Assembly: GCA_028023455.1 (NCBI GenBank)
Contig: JAQFVV010006203.1
Location: 7,966,821-8,030,820, forward strand
Source: Epiperipatus broadwayi
Lineage: Eukaryota; Onychophora; Udeonychophora; Euonychophora; Peripatidae
Reading direction: 5' to 3'
DNA length: 64,000 bases
Shown here: positions 1 to 13,170 of the stretch, piece after piece
Layout of the letters: every line of letters begins with the position of its first letter
Position numbering within the stretch: the first letter of the stretch is position 1
Made by a program: the position numbers and the translations under genes
The notes under the pieces: model-generated
Seen by the model: the letters and a program-made list of their open reading frames with translations, nothing else
What the model was told of the DNA's origin: nothing
The model's database searches: none

Positions 1-2973
1 ATCGTGTGATTTTTATAGAAAAATAAATAAAAAAAACCCACTATCTCTATATAAAAAATATTTACTTGGAATTTAATTGGTGTGCAATTTATTAAAAACT
101 AATTATATTAGTAATTAAAAATGAGGCAGAAGAGATAACATCGGAATAAAGTACCGTCACATGTTTTCTGCAAAATGTAAAACAAATTACAAAAATACAC
201 AATGACAAAATTCAATAAAAAAGCCAAACAATGTTTATAAAAGTAAATGCTCTATAGAAGAAATCGTAAAAAAAAACAAGCGTGTATGAAACCAATATCT
301 GATTAGATTCTATCTTCAATTTACCAAATCTGTTTGAACTAGAAAAGAAGTAACATCAACAAAATTAAAAAAACTTTGCCCATAGTATTTTGGTAGAGTG
401 ACAAAATGGCAAATTTTGGATATCAAAGCCCAGGTATTATCACCCAGTTCTGTCACTTCCATTACTTGAAAATTCTGAATAATTACCCAATTGATTTATT
501 TACCAAAGAGCTTAAGACACATCTGTTTATAAGATATCAGTAACAAAATTTTGAATAGAATTCTGTTGAAAAAGCTATACCCATTAATAAATATAAATTA
601 TTAACAGTTCATAATACCATAAAAGAAAAAGAGCACTACACACTGCATTAACAGTTCTGTGGCAAAGAAATTAAATTAATAGAGTATTATGTGATATAAA
701 TAAAGTTAGCATATTATCTCTTAAATCAATTTATCAGAAGCTATCTATTTCAAATAATGCCTATATATAATATAATAGGTTTTTGTTGTCTCATTTTTTA
801 AATGGAGGGAAGTATAGTGGTCACATAGCATAGCAAGCATGTTCTGAATTGTTAAAGATCATTTAAAGTTCTTTTAGATTTAAAATATTATTATTATTAA
901 GAACTTTATGCATGTATGTGTGTGCAGAGATGAAATTTATAAAAGCATCTTACTTTGATAAATAAAACATTATTTATTAAAATGAATTTTAATAAATAAC
1001 TTCAATCCATGTAAAATGGCTTAAATTAAAAAAAAGAAATGAAATAAGTATATATTTTTTGTTTGGTTTCAAGAAAATTTAATTCAATTAGATTTACTAA
1101 TAATAACAATAACAACAAAAAGAGAATCTATTAATAGTAATTAAAAGATAAAAAGTCTCCAATTTATTCTGAGTTTATTAACTGAATGATTGTATACTTG
1201 TAATTAAAAAAAATAAGAGAATTGATAGGAGAACAAAAAGAAAGAGGTGACATTTTTTTGATTAATTGGATCTAGACTGGAGAGTTTAGCAGTATAAACT
1301 ATTTAGCTTTGCTGAACTCTTAACATGGTTAAAAAATTATTTCATGGTTTACTGTAGTTTATGAAGCAATCATCATCCTTGCCAGAAATATAGAATCCAA
1401 TGATCATTTGTTGGTACAGTCAGAGAATATGCATTGCTTATTACTAAAGTGTATTAACTCATCATAAATTATGTAAATTTCTTTTCTGAGCTCAAACTTC
1501 AAAGCCCAATTCAAGGATTAACTAAAAAACACTGAAGAACAATAAATGCTTCTATTTTATCTTAAAAAACAGAACATTTAAAAGGAAAATAGTTGATAGA
1601 AAAACATCACAATTTTCTTGTCATTCTGATCAGTAATGGAAGTACTAAAAACAAAAAAAAGACCACGTTAAGAATATTTTTTTTGAAACTTTAAAAAAAC
1701 AATATATTGAATGGCATTTAGTCAATACAATCTGATTTTTTATTGGAATTTATTTTATAAATATTAGTTACTAAGTTGTTGTTATTCATTTATTTTTTGT
1801 AGGCTTAACTGTATGAATGCATTTTAAAGTAATTAGTTTTAACTTGGTGCTTAGGCATGTATATATGTGAGTTAATTTTAATTGATGGAATATATGATTG
1901 CTACTTTTAAAAATTCAAGTTATCAGTGCCATTTTATTTAGCAACTTTCATTTTCAAATGGTCATTTTAATACTTATGAGTTAAGAGAAAAAAAAAATTT
2001 AATTAGAGAGAATGTTTAACGACTGAGTAAACTGCCGGAATGATCTCTGAATTGAGGGATCATGGTATTTGAAATTGGTTTATTCAGCATGGCACCCTAG
2101 TGAAAGAGAAAAAAATGCATGGTTTTTTCTTTTAATTAAATTATTGCTGAGTGCTAAAAACTATTTCAAAAGACTAGTGTTGATTCTGAGGCGATGATTG
2201 GAAAATATAACCTGTTTTAAGCTCAATCATCTTCATTATTAGCTACTTTAGATGTGACTATAAAATTTGTTTTGTTTAATCATATTTAAATGAGACCCCT
2301 CAATGTTACCAGTACAATAGTTACCTTGTACAAGATATAGTAATTTTTTAACTAACTGATGAAGATCTCTGGCACATTAAATCAAAAGATAAATTCTTTT
2401 AGATTGGATAGAAATCATTGACCATCAGTCTTCATATCTATTTAGATTGAATCCATTATTAAGAAAATGCATTAAAGTACAAAAATGATTATTCACTACC
2501 TCTAAGACTATATATAGCCACAGTATTTATAGAAAAAGTCATAATAACATTGTAGAGCATAATTGACCATGAATATTCATACATGATATACAAATCAACA
2601 AACTGGCAGATGATATTATTTGTATACAAAACTATATTTTCAATATATTGAAAGCACAAATTAAACAACACTTGGACAAAATAATATTAAAAAAATTTAC
2701 TACAAAGTGATTTCAAAATTAGTCCTACAAAATTTTACAATGCAATAGCAAGGAAAAAATTGGTCCATTATCCAATTAGGTTGGCTCTATTAAAATGGTG
2801 ATAAACTAAATTAATTACATATGACGAATTTGTCTAGGAGGGCATAACTTATATTTTATACTTAAACATGTAAAGACTAAAGGTTAGCAAAAAAAATATA
2901 ATTTTTCTTTTCAAATTTAATATAAGTTTTCTGATGGTTTAGAATAGTTTCAGCTTAAAAGTCCAAAAAGTAT
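1..2973. other. A+T-rich non-coding stretch
   Basis: I see no gene, RNA or clear mobile element here. The sequence is dominated by A/T runs with stops in all frames. A short open stretch near 408-543 on the plus strand reads as about 45 codons but has no start, no splice signals and no family I recognise, so it is not annotated. Confidence 0.6.
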
Positions 2974-3133
2974 TGTAACGACTTGATTATTATTTGGATT
3001 GAGAAAAAGAGATTATTAAAGTTAAAGTTAAGCACAAATTATAATAATCCTATTACATGAAAAATTAATGCTTAATAATAACTTTAACTTCGAAGATCAC
3101 TTCCTCTTTATCCACATAATAGTCAAGTCGTCA
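2974..3133 (+). repeat. Short LTR (about 160 bp) of an old LTR retrotransposon
   Basis: The segment opens with TGTAACGACTTGA and closes with TCAAGTCGTCA, an inverted terminal repeat of the kind that bounds LTRs (TG...CA). It is followed four bases later by a sequence resembling a tRNA-Lys primer-binding site. A diverged copy of its central part lies inverted at about 7865-7970. The terminal repeats and the following primer site are visible directly; calling the segment an LTR is inference, because no same-orientation 3' partner was found. Confidence 0.5.
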
Positions 3134-3137
3134 TAAT

Positions 3138-3156
3138 TGGCACCCAACCTGAGTGC
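3138..3156 (+). other. Primer-binding-site-like sequence and repeated leader
   Basis: TGGCACCCAACCTGAGTGC follows the short LTR. Its first half matches the known tRNA-Lys1,2 primer site (TGGCGCCCAACGTGGGGC) and its second half has drifted. The surrounding leader is repeated: 3122-3184 and 3263-3325 share a TTGGCA core and a GACCCTGG block, and a shorter third piece lies at about 3190-3240. This suggests local duplication of the priming region. Confidence 0.4.
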
Positions 3157-3639
3157 TAGAGAATGACCCTGGTTATCTAATACTAAAATGGTCAAGTAAT
3201 TACAATTGACACCTTAAAATGTAGATCTCAAATACATTCATTTACCCATTCTTTAGATCTGAGATAAGTTAGTTATAAATTGGCATCTAGTATGAGTACT
3301 CGATAGTGACCCTGGCTATTTAATAAAAAGTAACATTTTTGTGAGAAACGTGTCGAAATAGAGATGAGGCTTACAGTTGAAATAATAACTGCATTTTATA
3401 ATATTGTTTGAATTTTGATGTTAAGAAAAAATATAAGCAAATAATATAATTAAATGTGCATATTAGTAGGGCAAATTAGTGAAATAGCAGGCAATAGAAT
3501 AATTAGACAGATAATAAATAGGGCTACTGAATGAAAGGGTGAATGTTTTACACCAATCTATAGTATTAGAGAGTTCAAAAGAAGCAAATTTTAAAAGTAT
3601 TATTTTAAAATATATATATATATTGTAGTTGAATATTAT

Positions 3640-4540
3640 GATTAATTAGACATCGAGAGCAAAAATATAGATTCCAGAAAAAGAGTTAGAAAATGTTTCT
3701 AGTGAGGAACAAAGTAAAGATCAAGTAGAAGTCTCAAACAAAGATGAGCTTATGGCAATTATGCGCAATGCGTAAACTATTAAAAAAGACGGATAGAATG
3801 ATTGAAAAACAAATTAAAGAGATAGTCAAAATATTTGATAATCATAAAAAGGAAATAATAGAACTAGAAAATGAAAGTAAAATTGAACAGGAAAGTTAAA
3901 GAATCGTTGCATGAAGTAATAGAAGAAAAAACAGAAAATCATAGGGCAACAAATTCCTTTAGAAATAACTACTATTGTTAAAAGGTTTGAAAAGATAAAA
4001 ATAGAATACTCCGATGATGTAATGGAAGAAAAATATATAAAAGAGTTAGAGCGCGAGGAGGCATGCCAAGAAATACTTCGAAACAAAATTGAGCAGAAAA
4101 GCAAAATAGAGTTCTTACATGAGGTAGACAAAAATTATAGTGTTAGAACAAGTTTCTTTAAAAATAACTACTATTGTTGAAGAGTTTGATAAATGTAGAA
4201 TGTTCCAATGATGTAGTAGAAAATAAGTTTATAAAAGAACAACAAAACTTAGATAAAAAACTTCCAAATGTTGAATAGTTACAGATAGCCTACAAAGCCC
4301 AAATGAAGTGTGGTTGGAAAATGAAATTATTTCCAAAGAAATGGAAAATTCAGAGAGCAAGTTTTATAATGATAAGAAAGAAATGGAAAAATTAAAAATC
4401 CAAATGATTAATTATAAATGTGTAGCACAAGTTTATGAAACCTTACATTGTAGAGTAAGGGAAAAATTGAAAGTAAAGGTTAAAAAGGTCACAGCTGTAA
4501 CTGCAAAGAAAAAGGGAAATAGAGCCTCTAGAAGATAATT
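3640..4540 (+). pseudogene. Lysine/glutamate-rich gag-like relic of an LTR retrotransposon
   Basis: Reading the plus strand downstream of the short LTR and primer site gives strongly charged, coiled-coil-like translation in short open blocks separated by stops. Examples are a Lys/Glu block ending near 3770, another at 3790-3900, and a 76-codon frame at 4308-4538 ending in a basic tail (KKKGNRASRR). Position and composition resemble the charged gag start of the better preserved element at 21137-26753. No zinc knuckle or capsid motif is recognisable, so gag is inferred from place and composition. Several frameshifts and stops make it non-functional. Confidence 0.35.
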
Positions 4541-5009
4541 AAATATTTATTCCGGTGGAAAATTAGTAGTAAGGATGACTATATTATAGATGGTAACATA
4601 GATAGAGACATTTTCTTGCAATTTCCTTTGGGAATACTGAGTAATTAAAAATTATACTGAAAGAGGGAAAGTTCAATCCCAGTTTAAAACTGTTATAAAT
4701 TTGGATGGCTTTATCTTTTCAAAGATCCAGGATCTGATTAATGAATTAATGAGTTCATGTATAAATGGAAAATAAGAATATAAATTTACGGAAACATATT
4801 TAAAAAAAGAAAAAAAGAAAATACGTATGTTTAACGTTAATTATAACTGTTAAAAAAACATAATGAAACAAATAATGATTTTGAGATAGAAAGAAGAATC
4901 GCCAGTAAAAAATGTTTATAAAGATACTTCTAAAACTTTACATATTTTCTTTGTTTATGTTGGATATTTAAATATGTTAAGTCATGGAAGAATAGTATGA
5001 TAACCAGCA

Positions 5010-5690
5010 AAGAGCATATGATTGAATATTTATATTCCAAATATTAATGAGATTGATTATGGAAAAGATTATCAAAAAGTATTTCTTGACACAAAAACTG
5101 TAGTTAAAAAGTAAGGCAGTTAAATATTTTATCATACACCTTGTGATATTAAAAATCATGGTTATCATAGAGGTGAAGTTATTGACTTACATGATTTTAT
5201 ATTCACAGGAAAAATTAATCTTTACAGACTATGACCTCTTTATTTATTGTTTTATTATTATTCTGTATGAAGAGATGACGGTTTGAAAATGCCCATTCTA
5301 TTGATTTCTCTTCCAGACAGGTATATTATGCTGGTCATATGATACATACAGTTTTGTAGGATATGGCCAATGCAATACATAGATTAATGAAAAAAAAATC
5401 TAAGAAAAAATAAACAGAAGACCTCTAGTCAAATTTTACAGTTAGATGATAAAGTTATGATTTGCACTAATCCCATAAGTCACTTTGAAAGTCATGTCTA
5501 AAAAGAAAAATATTTTCCAAGAAATTTATGATGGCCTGTTCAGTATAACTTGCCAATATAACAATAATACTTTTTTATACAGGTTAATTAAGGAATAAAA
5601 AAGGAAACATACAATGCCCACTATTTGAAACTTGTCAAAGAGAACTTAACTAATGATAATAAGTAAATGATTAAAAAGAAAAGGTAGAGG
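5010..5690 (+). pseudogene. Integrase C-terminal relic (Ty3/gypsy-type)
   Basis: Translation across 5290-5400 gives a pattern typical of the end of a gypsy integrase core (a PIDF-like IDFSS block, then a helix with MANAIHRLM). From 5440 to 5650 a frame reading DDKVMICTNPISH continues, after a frameshift, into a short block with YNNNTFLYRLI. This looks like the small beta-barrel C-terminal domain of retrotransposon integrases, which binds DNA near the LTR ends. At least three stops or frameshifts interrupt it. No catalytic DDE residues are visible. It lies downstream of the gag-like relic, in the order expected for one internally deleted element. Confidence 0.45.
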
Positions 5691-6084
5691 ATGTAAGGTT
5701 TATAGTATGTATGCTAATTGTGGATTAAAAAATATTTGTATGATTAAGCCTTTTTTTTTCTAAATGGAAACATGATTAAGCCTTTTCTCTGTAAAAGACA
5801 GTTGAATTACAGGTGTGTGCTTGAGATCCCCATTTAAGTTGATGATGAAGCAGCAGTCAAGATATGTCCTGTGCACACCAGAGAGTAGCTAAATAGAAAG
5901 GAATTCCCAGTGAAATGATATATAATTAATTATGAATTGTAAGTTCAAATCAAAAATTCAATAGAGTTTTCTTAACATTCACAAAAAGCTATTCAAAGCA
6001 AGAGTCCCTGGTTAGCAATTTTATATAGCACAATTTGGTTCTTGATGTAGTTGCAGCATCCTTGAAAAATTAAAATAGAGTTTA

Positions 6085-6265
6085 ACTAACATTTAGTCCG
6101 TTTATTTGAGTATTGAAAAGTGATTTTAAATTTGATACACTTCCTGCTTATATGTTTAGCTCATTATCAGTGCTAATTAACATTTAGTCACTTTATTTTA
6201 GTAATAAAAAGTGTGATTTCAAATTTGATGCTTTATTTGCTTAATCTCCAGCTCGTTGTCAATGT
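6085..6265. repeat. Two-copy tandem repeat, about 91 bp
   Basis: Two imperfect adjacent copies both begin with TAACATTTAGTC and contain a TTCAAATTTGATGC-like block and a GCTC(A/G)TT.TCA block. The surroundings (5700-7860) are otherwise non-coding. A short phrase, AGAGTCCCTGGTTAGCAA, occurs twice, near 6000 and near 7160, suggesting dispersed repeat remnants. Confidence 0.55.
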
Positions 6266-7864
6266 TATATGTAAATATATATATATAAATTAAAGTTAAT
6301 ATTTAGAGTAGAAATAAAATTATCTAATGACAAAAATCTGAATTGAATTATTTTATCTGTAACCCAATAGGAAGGCAGTGTATCAGTTGCTAAGCAAGAT
6401 ACATAATTGACGCAAGAGTAACAGAATGCTGATTACTTTTAGGGTAACAATTTAAAGAAATGAAAAAAAAAGAGTAGACAAATAAATTTTTTTAAAAAGG
6501 GGAAAATATTTCTTTTAGTTTACAAATTTAAATTTGCTTGTATTGTCTCCAATTTTAACATTCAAAGTTCAAAGGTCAATTATTCAAACTTTGAATAATT
6601 GAAATCAGATTTGCTTTTTAAAAAAAGAATATTCAAGTTTTGTTTTGTTAAAATGTCAAATTTATAAAAAAGATTTTTGTATTGTAACAAATGTTTTTTT
6701 TATTGAAGTAATAAAATTAATTAAAACAATGATTAGAAAGGTGATAAATATGATTTATTTATTTTTAAACAATGACAACTTAAATAAAAGTGTAAGTAAA
6801 TTTTTTAGTAAAACGCTCATGCTTTCCCAGCATCTTCTGTCTGTCTTTTGGTTTTACAGTCATCATCAGCTGCTTGTAAAACTTTTAAGTTTATTTCATT
6901 TAACAGCCAAGTTATGAACAAAAATAAATGTTATAAAATGATCAGGATGACATTCGCTAGCTAGATCCACAGTGTGTGCTTTTTATCCTACTCAATGTAG
7001 CCTGAATTAATTATTTATTTTTGGCCCGATATGTAATCAAACTTGAACTACCATTTCTAGTTTGTGTTTAACCTATGTTAAATTATTCCTGCATATAATG
7101 TCTCCCACAGAATATTTGTGTCCTTCGAATGGCGAAGAAATATGATCTAAATAATTAAGAGTCCCTGGTTAGCAACCAACCAGAAAATATAATTTAAATA
7201 ATTTAAATTATAAAGCAGCTAAAGAAATTGAAAACTTAGTGATTCTAAATGTTCAAGAATGGATTTACAGCATCTTAAATACTGGAATAAACTCCACAAT
7301 GTAAAACAAATAAATGAAGAAAAATGATAATCTTAACAAAAGGGATTTTAAACCGGAGACTTTGGTAAAATTTTTGTTTTAAGTGTGATTACTTGAAGGA
7401 TGGTAATATTTATGTATTTATTATTTATTTTATAACTTAATATAATGTCTTATTGCATAATAACTATTTTTTTATTGTTGTTAATTTAGTTCCCTGTCTC
7501 TTTTCTAATAAATTCTGACCATTTATAATAAATTAATTTTATAATTTTTAGTGAGATAAGAGTTCACATTGTACCAAATTTAGTCATGATATGGTTTAAT
7601 AATACTGAGGGTGTAAAATATCCTCCCATGTGTGGATGGTATTCTGGTTTTATACCTAATATACATTTATAATCCATAGAGGATCTAATTTCCCTTCAGT
7701 TATTTAGAAATAATTTAATGGTCTGGTTAAATGACTGTAGTCTATCATATTATTATTAATGTAGCTATATCTGACTATTAGTATAATTTATAATTAAGTT
7801 AAATTATATATTTACTCCTATCTTGTTTTATTTCTGTTATTTGGATTTAAGTGTGAAATGTCAA

Positions 7865-7970
7865 AAGTTATTTTTTTATTATTAAGCATTAATTTTTCAT
7901 ATCCATAGGATTATAATAATTTACGCTTAACTTTGATAATCTCATTTGCCAAATGGCTGAATCATTACAA
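7865..7970 (-). repeat. Inverted diverged copy of the short LTR
   Basis: On the minus strand this segment starts TGTAATGATTC and contains the blocks GCGTAAATTATTATAATCC and AAAATTAATGCTTAATAAT. These match about 2974-3080 on the plus strand in the same order. It is therefore an inverted partner of the 5' LTR, not a normal same-orientation 3' LTR. The surrounding 7000-9100 shows no gene. Confidence 0.45.
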
Positions 7971-9130
7971 TATTTAAAAAACGGCATTTTTAGCAATTCT
8001 TATTCTAGAACTTTCAATGTGTTATGAAATGACAACGATGTCAAGACAGACAAATTGACTTATCATCAAATAATTTATTACTTTTTTTGGTTTACCTACT
8101 GTTTTCTTATTTTATTCAAATATGGACATTTAACATGTAACCTTTCTTTTTATTTCATCATTTTAATGCAGAAAATTACATTAAATTTGATTTCTGTTTT
8201 AGTCTCTTGATTTAAAGCATAAGCAATGGTAAACATGTAATTTCAGGTTAAGCTTGTTTTATTTTTATTTATTCTGGTTTCAAAAATTTTATCAAATCCT
8301 ATTCTTCATTTTTATATTTATTAATATCCAGGTTTGAACTTCGTCATAAGTCAGATAGAAAATTATATATTTTTATATATTAGTATTTTAATTTAATTAA
8401 GGAAATAATGTGAAACTAATATTTTTCTTCTCGCAATTCTTTTAGATATATTGATTTTTCTTATATAAATACTTTAACATATTTTAACTTTTGTTGATCA
8501 TAAAAAATGTAACTTTTAAAGGTAGTTTTATGACACAAAGTTCGTATTGAATCGTATTTCTTTCTTCTTTTTTTAACTGAAACTGTTGAAAAATTTGCTT
8601 TAATCAAATGAAAACACTAAAAAGTCGAAGAAATTTGAGTTAAATGAAGTAATGTTCTATTATTATTTTTATTATTAATATTGTTTAAAATGTAAAATCA
8701 CATTAAGATAATAAAAATGAAGTTTTATAGTATATATTATATTCTTTTATATTTTGTATACTATAGAAAATATAACTCACAACAAATTTTTGCCTTTAAG
8801 TTGTCTGTATTATAAATCTTTTATTTTTTCTGGCCTGTTCTAATAATTTTCTCTCATTTTGCAACAATAATTTCAAAGTAAATAAAATGGTTTTAAAATT
8901 TGGAGCAGAGTAACAATTACTTTTCAAACCATGGTTATAATCACCCCTTTATGATTTTGGCTTTTTAATTTTTTGATATATTGTCAGATCAAATTACTAT
9001 AACATCTTTTTGGAATGGTATAAACAAAGAACTTACATCTGCTGGTACAATATTTTTTAATTTAGTCTCGAGATTTTAAAATTTAATTTTATATTCTATT
9101 TACTTAGGATTTTCATTTGATATTATTATT

Positions 9131-9250
9131 ATTATTCTTTTTTTTTTCCATGTGTCATAGCATCGGCCGGGACGCGAACCCACAACCGTCTGCAACCAAC
9201 TACTTGCTTGCATGGCGGCTGCGATACCTCTCGGCTATTGCAAGACGACT
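9131..9250 (-). mobile_element. tRNA-derived SINE with 13-bp target-site duplication
   Basis: On the minus strand a GC-rich island in A/T-rich DNA contains an A-box-like TAGCCGAGAGGTATCGC and a B box GGGTTCGCGTCCCGG, spaced as in a tRNA with a long variable arm. It ends in an A-rich tail. The sequence TGATATTATTATT occurs on both sides (9118-9130 and 9251-9263), as expected for LINE-mediated insertion. The 5' and 3' ends do not pair into an acceptor stem, so this is a SINE or retropseudogene, not a working tRNA. Pol III transcription is plausible from the boxes but unproven. Confidence 0.7.
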
Positions 9251-9659
9251 TGATATTATTATTTGTGGCCCAAAAATTTGTTTTAGTTGCATAGTTTTCC
9301 CTAATTTTTAGCAAATGGATTAATTGAGATTTGATTAGCTAATCTTGCTCATCTTCTATAGTATATTTACATCTATATGCTTTTCATTTTATACTATCAG
9401 AAGTTAACTTTTCACAAGAACTCAAAATCATACATTATTTTGCTTTACCACTGCTTAATTTCTCTTGAAAATATCCTTATAATTATTATTCAGATATGAA
9501 ATTTTTTATTTATTGATTTGTTTTGCAATTATATTTTTTTGTTTAGATTTCTGTTTATGAGATTCCCATTTTCTTGAAACTGTTCTAGTTTTGTTTCGAA
9601 TCTTTTTTAGTTTTGTTTTAGATATTTTCTGATTTCTTTTAGTATTCTATTCGAAAATT

Positions 9660-9905
9660 GCTGGGTTTCTTAATTTCCTTCAGTATTTTTTATGAGATTT
9701 AAAAGAAAATTCTTTAATTTTTTTTATATTGTTAACTAAAATCAATTTTATTTTACATTCTATTTCCATATTCTTCGATTCCTGTTTCCGGGATTCTTTA
9801 AATTTTTTCTGATTTTGTTTGGATTCTTTTGGAGATTCATGGGAATTTCTCAAGTATTTTTGTTTCAGAGATTGCAAGAACAGAGATTTATTTGATAACA
9901 CTGTA
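9660..9905 (-). pseudogene. Lys/Ser/Glu-rich open stretch, possible gag-like relic
   Basis: A 73-codon minus-strand frame (9680-9901) reads as a highly charged Lys/Gln/Glu/Ser sequence without hydrophobic segments. It recalls the charged gag starts of the LTR elements at 3.7 kb and 24.5 kb. It has no recognisable domain, and A-rich DNA alone can produce such a frame. It is listed as a possible relic only. Confidence 0.2.
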
Positions 9906-10016
9906 ATTTCTTCAGAGTAATGGCTTCTGCTATTGCTTTAATAATTTACAGTATAGTCATTTATTACGATATAATATTAATTTTAACAAAATTAAAATTA
10001 ATTTATTAATATACTT

Positions 10017-10490
10017 TATAATATATAGTGTATATCAGCACAGACTTTTACACGACCCACCACTCTCCACTTTATCTCATAACACTGATACACTTGAACA
10101 CATATATGTTGAAAATATAAATAATCACCAATATACGTATTTCATGCTAAACCAGCAATCATCAGTTGGTCCAGATTATCATCTTTACACATGTATGCTA
10201 GAAGTATTCAGATATATATTAAGATAGCCAATCTCCATTCATACTTTAATGGACAGGCTTCAATCTACTCCACACTCCAACTCTTCAACTGTCCATCCAA
10301 TTGAAAATCTGATGGTAATCTGGACCGTCTGATGATTTCTGGTTTAGCATAAAAAACATATATTGGTGATTATTTATCTTTTCTACATAAATGTGTTCAA
10401 GTGTATCAGTGTTATGAGATAGAGTAGAGAGTGGTGGGTTGTGTGAAAGTCTGTGCGCATATACCCTATATATTCCATATATAGACACAG
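10017..10490. mobile_element. Foldback (inverted-repeat) element, about 470 bp
   Basis: Arms of about 170-190 bp at about 10017-10190 and 10300-10490 are reverse complements with modest divergence. Examples are CACCACTCTCCACTTTATCTC on the left against GAGATAGAGTAGAGAGTGGTG on the right, plus matched AACACTGATACACTTGAACAC blocks. The unpaired centre (about 10200-10300) recurs at about 63290-63390, identifying a dispersed family. No coding capacity is seen, so it behaves as a MITE or foldback repeat. Confidence 0.7.
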
Positions 10491-10829
10491 GTATATAATA
10501 AGCCTGTGGACTTTATATTTGTTTATAAATAAAAATGATATATATTTATTTAGAAATGATCAGATTCATTACTTCAGTATATAGAGACATAGAAGTAAGA
10601 TAATTGAGAGTAAACAGAGCAAAATGTCTGATTCTAGAGCTCAAGGGTCCAAGTAATGTGTCCCATCTCTGCCATTTCTGATTTACAAACTCTTAATCCC
10701 GACTTTCAATTAAGTTAATTTTTATAATAGTATCAAATAGTTGAAAATAAAGAAATTTGAGATGAAAGTGATACTAAGCAGGAACTTGTAGAGACTCCAA
10801 TCAAAAGACAAAACACTAGTGACTTTATT

Positions 10830-12960
10830 AAGTCCTTCAATTCTTTCACTGTAGTAATAAATTTAATAGTCATTTATCATGTGGTTTACAGTTCATGTTT
10901 GTCCACATTTGAATATGAAGCAGATTAGTGTAATAACCATGGTTTGTCCTGAATCTGCTGATGTGACTTCAGTTACATCTAGAAAAATCAAATCCAGAAG
11001 ACCATATTGTTGGACATGAGAAAAGAAATTTGTTTGGAGCATTATAATAAATTTCATTTTTTAAAGTCTTTGATTGTAGATTATTGGTTAAACATCCAAC
11101 AGAGGTTCTTAATTTGAGATGATTCTTAGGTGGTGAAATTATATTTTGAGTTATTGGCAAGTCTGATGTGCTTAACAGCTTTTAACATATTTATTGTGGA
11201 GCAGTTTCTCTTCTGATATCTGTTGGAAGAATATGTGAAAAAGAAAAAAGTCATTACAAAGTTAATATTTCTCATGGTAATGTTTAATGGAATATCCAGA
11301 AGTTTAGGGTCCAACAGGGATACAGTAGTCATCTATAGTGCTAAAAAAATGACCTTAAAGTATTTGTATTTGCAGTATTACCAAAATCACAATAGCTAGC
11401 TTTCCAAGAAGGTTATTAATAGAAATCATATTATTTTGGAGTACGATTATGTTTTATTCAATTATTGAAAAAGATTACATTCACATTATGAGACCATTTC
11501 CCAATTGTTCACATAAAAAATTGATCATTCTGGCTTTATTTGATTAGGAATAAGACCCAGTCCTTGGAAAAGACTTCCATTCTTTTTGCATTCTTATTGA
11601 GAAACTTTTCTATTTCAGGAAATAACCTCTTTTGGGAAGCTATCATAGCATAAAGGAATTTCCTCCATTTTGTTTTGGAAAAGCCACTGATAAATATATT
11701 AAATAAAGTAAATGGAAGAATTGAACCTATGGTTAAAGTATCAACTATTATTATCATTTAGTGCTATCTGAATTTTTCTATTGGAAAGCTTTTATCAAAT
11801 AAATTAATGATTTTTCTTCATCTAAGAATTTTAGAATTTTTTTGGAAAAAGACCAATATTTAAAATAGAATCATAAACTGAGATTAGATTAATAAAGCTT
11901 GCAACAGTTTTTAATTTATTTTGTAAGTCTTTTTCAATTGTTAACGACAATTTTTTTTCTGCAAGTTCTTTTTGGCATAAAACCAGGCTGCTCTATAGGT
12001 AGATACTTTCAACCATTTCTTTTTAATATGGACCTTTGAAAAAGTTTGTAGAAAAAATATAATTAATGATATTGGATGATTATTTGCAGATTATGATAGG
12101 TTTTCTTGTTTTTAAAACTACTATAGTTTTTGCTTTTATACCAAGGTTTTGGAGTAGTTTCAATTATTGAATAGTTTTGCCATCCAAGTATTCACTTTAG
12201 GTTCTAAATTTTTTAGAAATTTTGAAAATTATACTATCTGCTCCTGGGACTTTCCCTGATTTAAGATAATCCAGGACACATTTATGTTCATCAATAAGTT
12301 TTATCAGATTGATATTAATAAAACACTTGCTTTTCATTCTCTACCAACCTTAGGTTTAAAAGTTTGTCATATAAGATTGTCAAATTATCAATAACAATAA
12401 TAGTTCTTTTAGAAGTAGGTTAACATTTAACAAGCATCCATAACAGTTATCAGAGTTTATGATTAAATTTATAAAGATTTTCTTCTCCATGGTTTTTCTC
12501 CATTTTTTCTTCTAGCATCATCCAGTGGTTTTATAAATTTGTTAGCAATTCTGCATCATTGGTTGACAAAAGTTTGCTTTAAAGGTCATTTAAGGATCTG
12601 TTTCAATCTAGAATGAATTGGTTTTCAATATCCATGATGAAGATTTCCTGGCCTTTATTATTATGAGTTTGTTAAAATTATCATAAGAGGGAATTGAAAA
12701 GATATCTATTAATTCCAATTATATTTTGAAATAATCTTCAACTATATGACTATGGACTCTGTGCTTAGATTTGGTTTATATTGGCTAAGGAGGGAATGAT
12801 CCAATATTATTAGCTCATCAATTTAATAATAAATTATTTCTTGTTGAAATAAATCATAAATAAGGAATTGTTTCTGTTTTCCATCTGCCTGAATGAAATG
12901 TTTCCTGCTTATAATTATAAAGTAAGTGTATGTTATTTAAATTCACCTATTATAAAAATT
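10830..12960 (-). pseudogene. Decayed non-LTR retrotransposon (Jockey/L2-like) reverse transcriptase
   Basis: Reading the minus strand across several frames gives the order expected for a LINE ORF2. First comes an RT region at about 12100-11750 (blocks FINLIS.YD and, after a break, SRYFNHR). Next is LFNIFISGF at about 11690-11720, FLYAMIASQ at about 11640 where the YADD catalytic loop should be, and SKDWVL at about 11560. The C-terminal region (about 11300-10900) includes PLNITMR, KAVKHIR, APNKFLFSCP and SSGFDFSRC, the last two typical of the post-RT region of Jockey/L2-type elements. Dozens of stops and frameshifts are present and the catalytic aspartates are not intact. The 5' endonuclease is not recognisable. 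Confidence 0.6.
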
Positions 12961-13170
12961 GAGAACCTGTTTACTCCTCATTTACATATTAAATCATCTC
13001 TAAATATAAAAAGTTAAGAAATATTTGTAAGAAAAGATAAGGGTCAATTTATATTGGAAGATTTATACATATCTCATATACAAAAATGATCCATTCGAAT
13101 TGTTATTGGAAATTCATTTAAACTATTTTCAATGGAGTAAAATAAAAAATAGCCATATCATGTTTACTAT

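Noticed and set aside
9117-9314. Two overlapping opposite-strand frames of about 60 codons
   Set aside because: Both are produced by the SINE and its flanks; no protein family and no splice signals.
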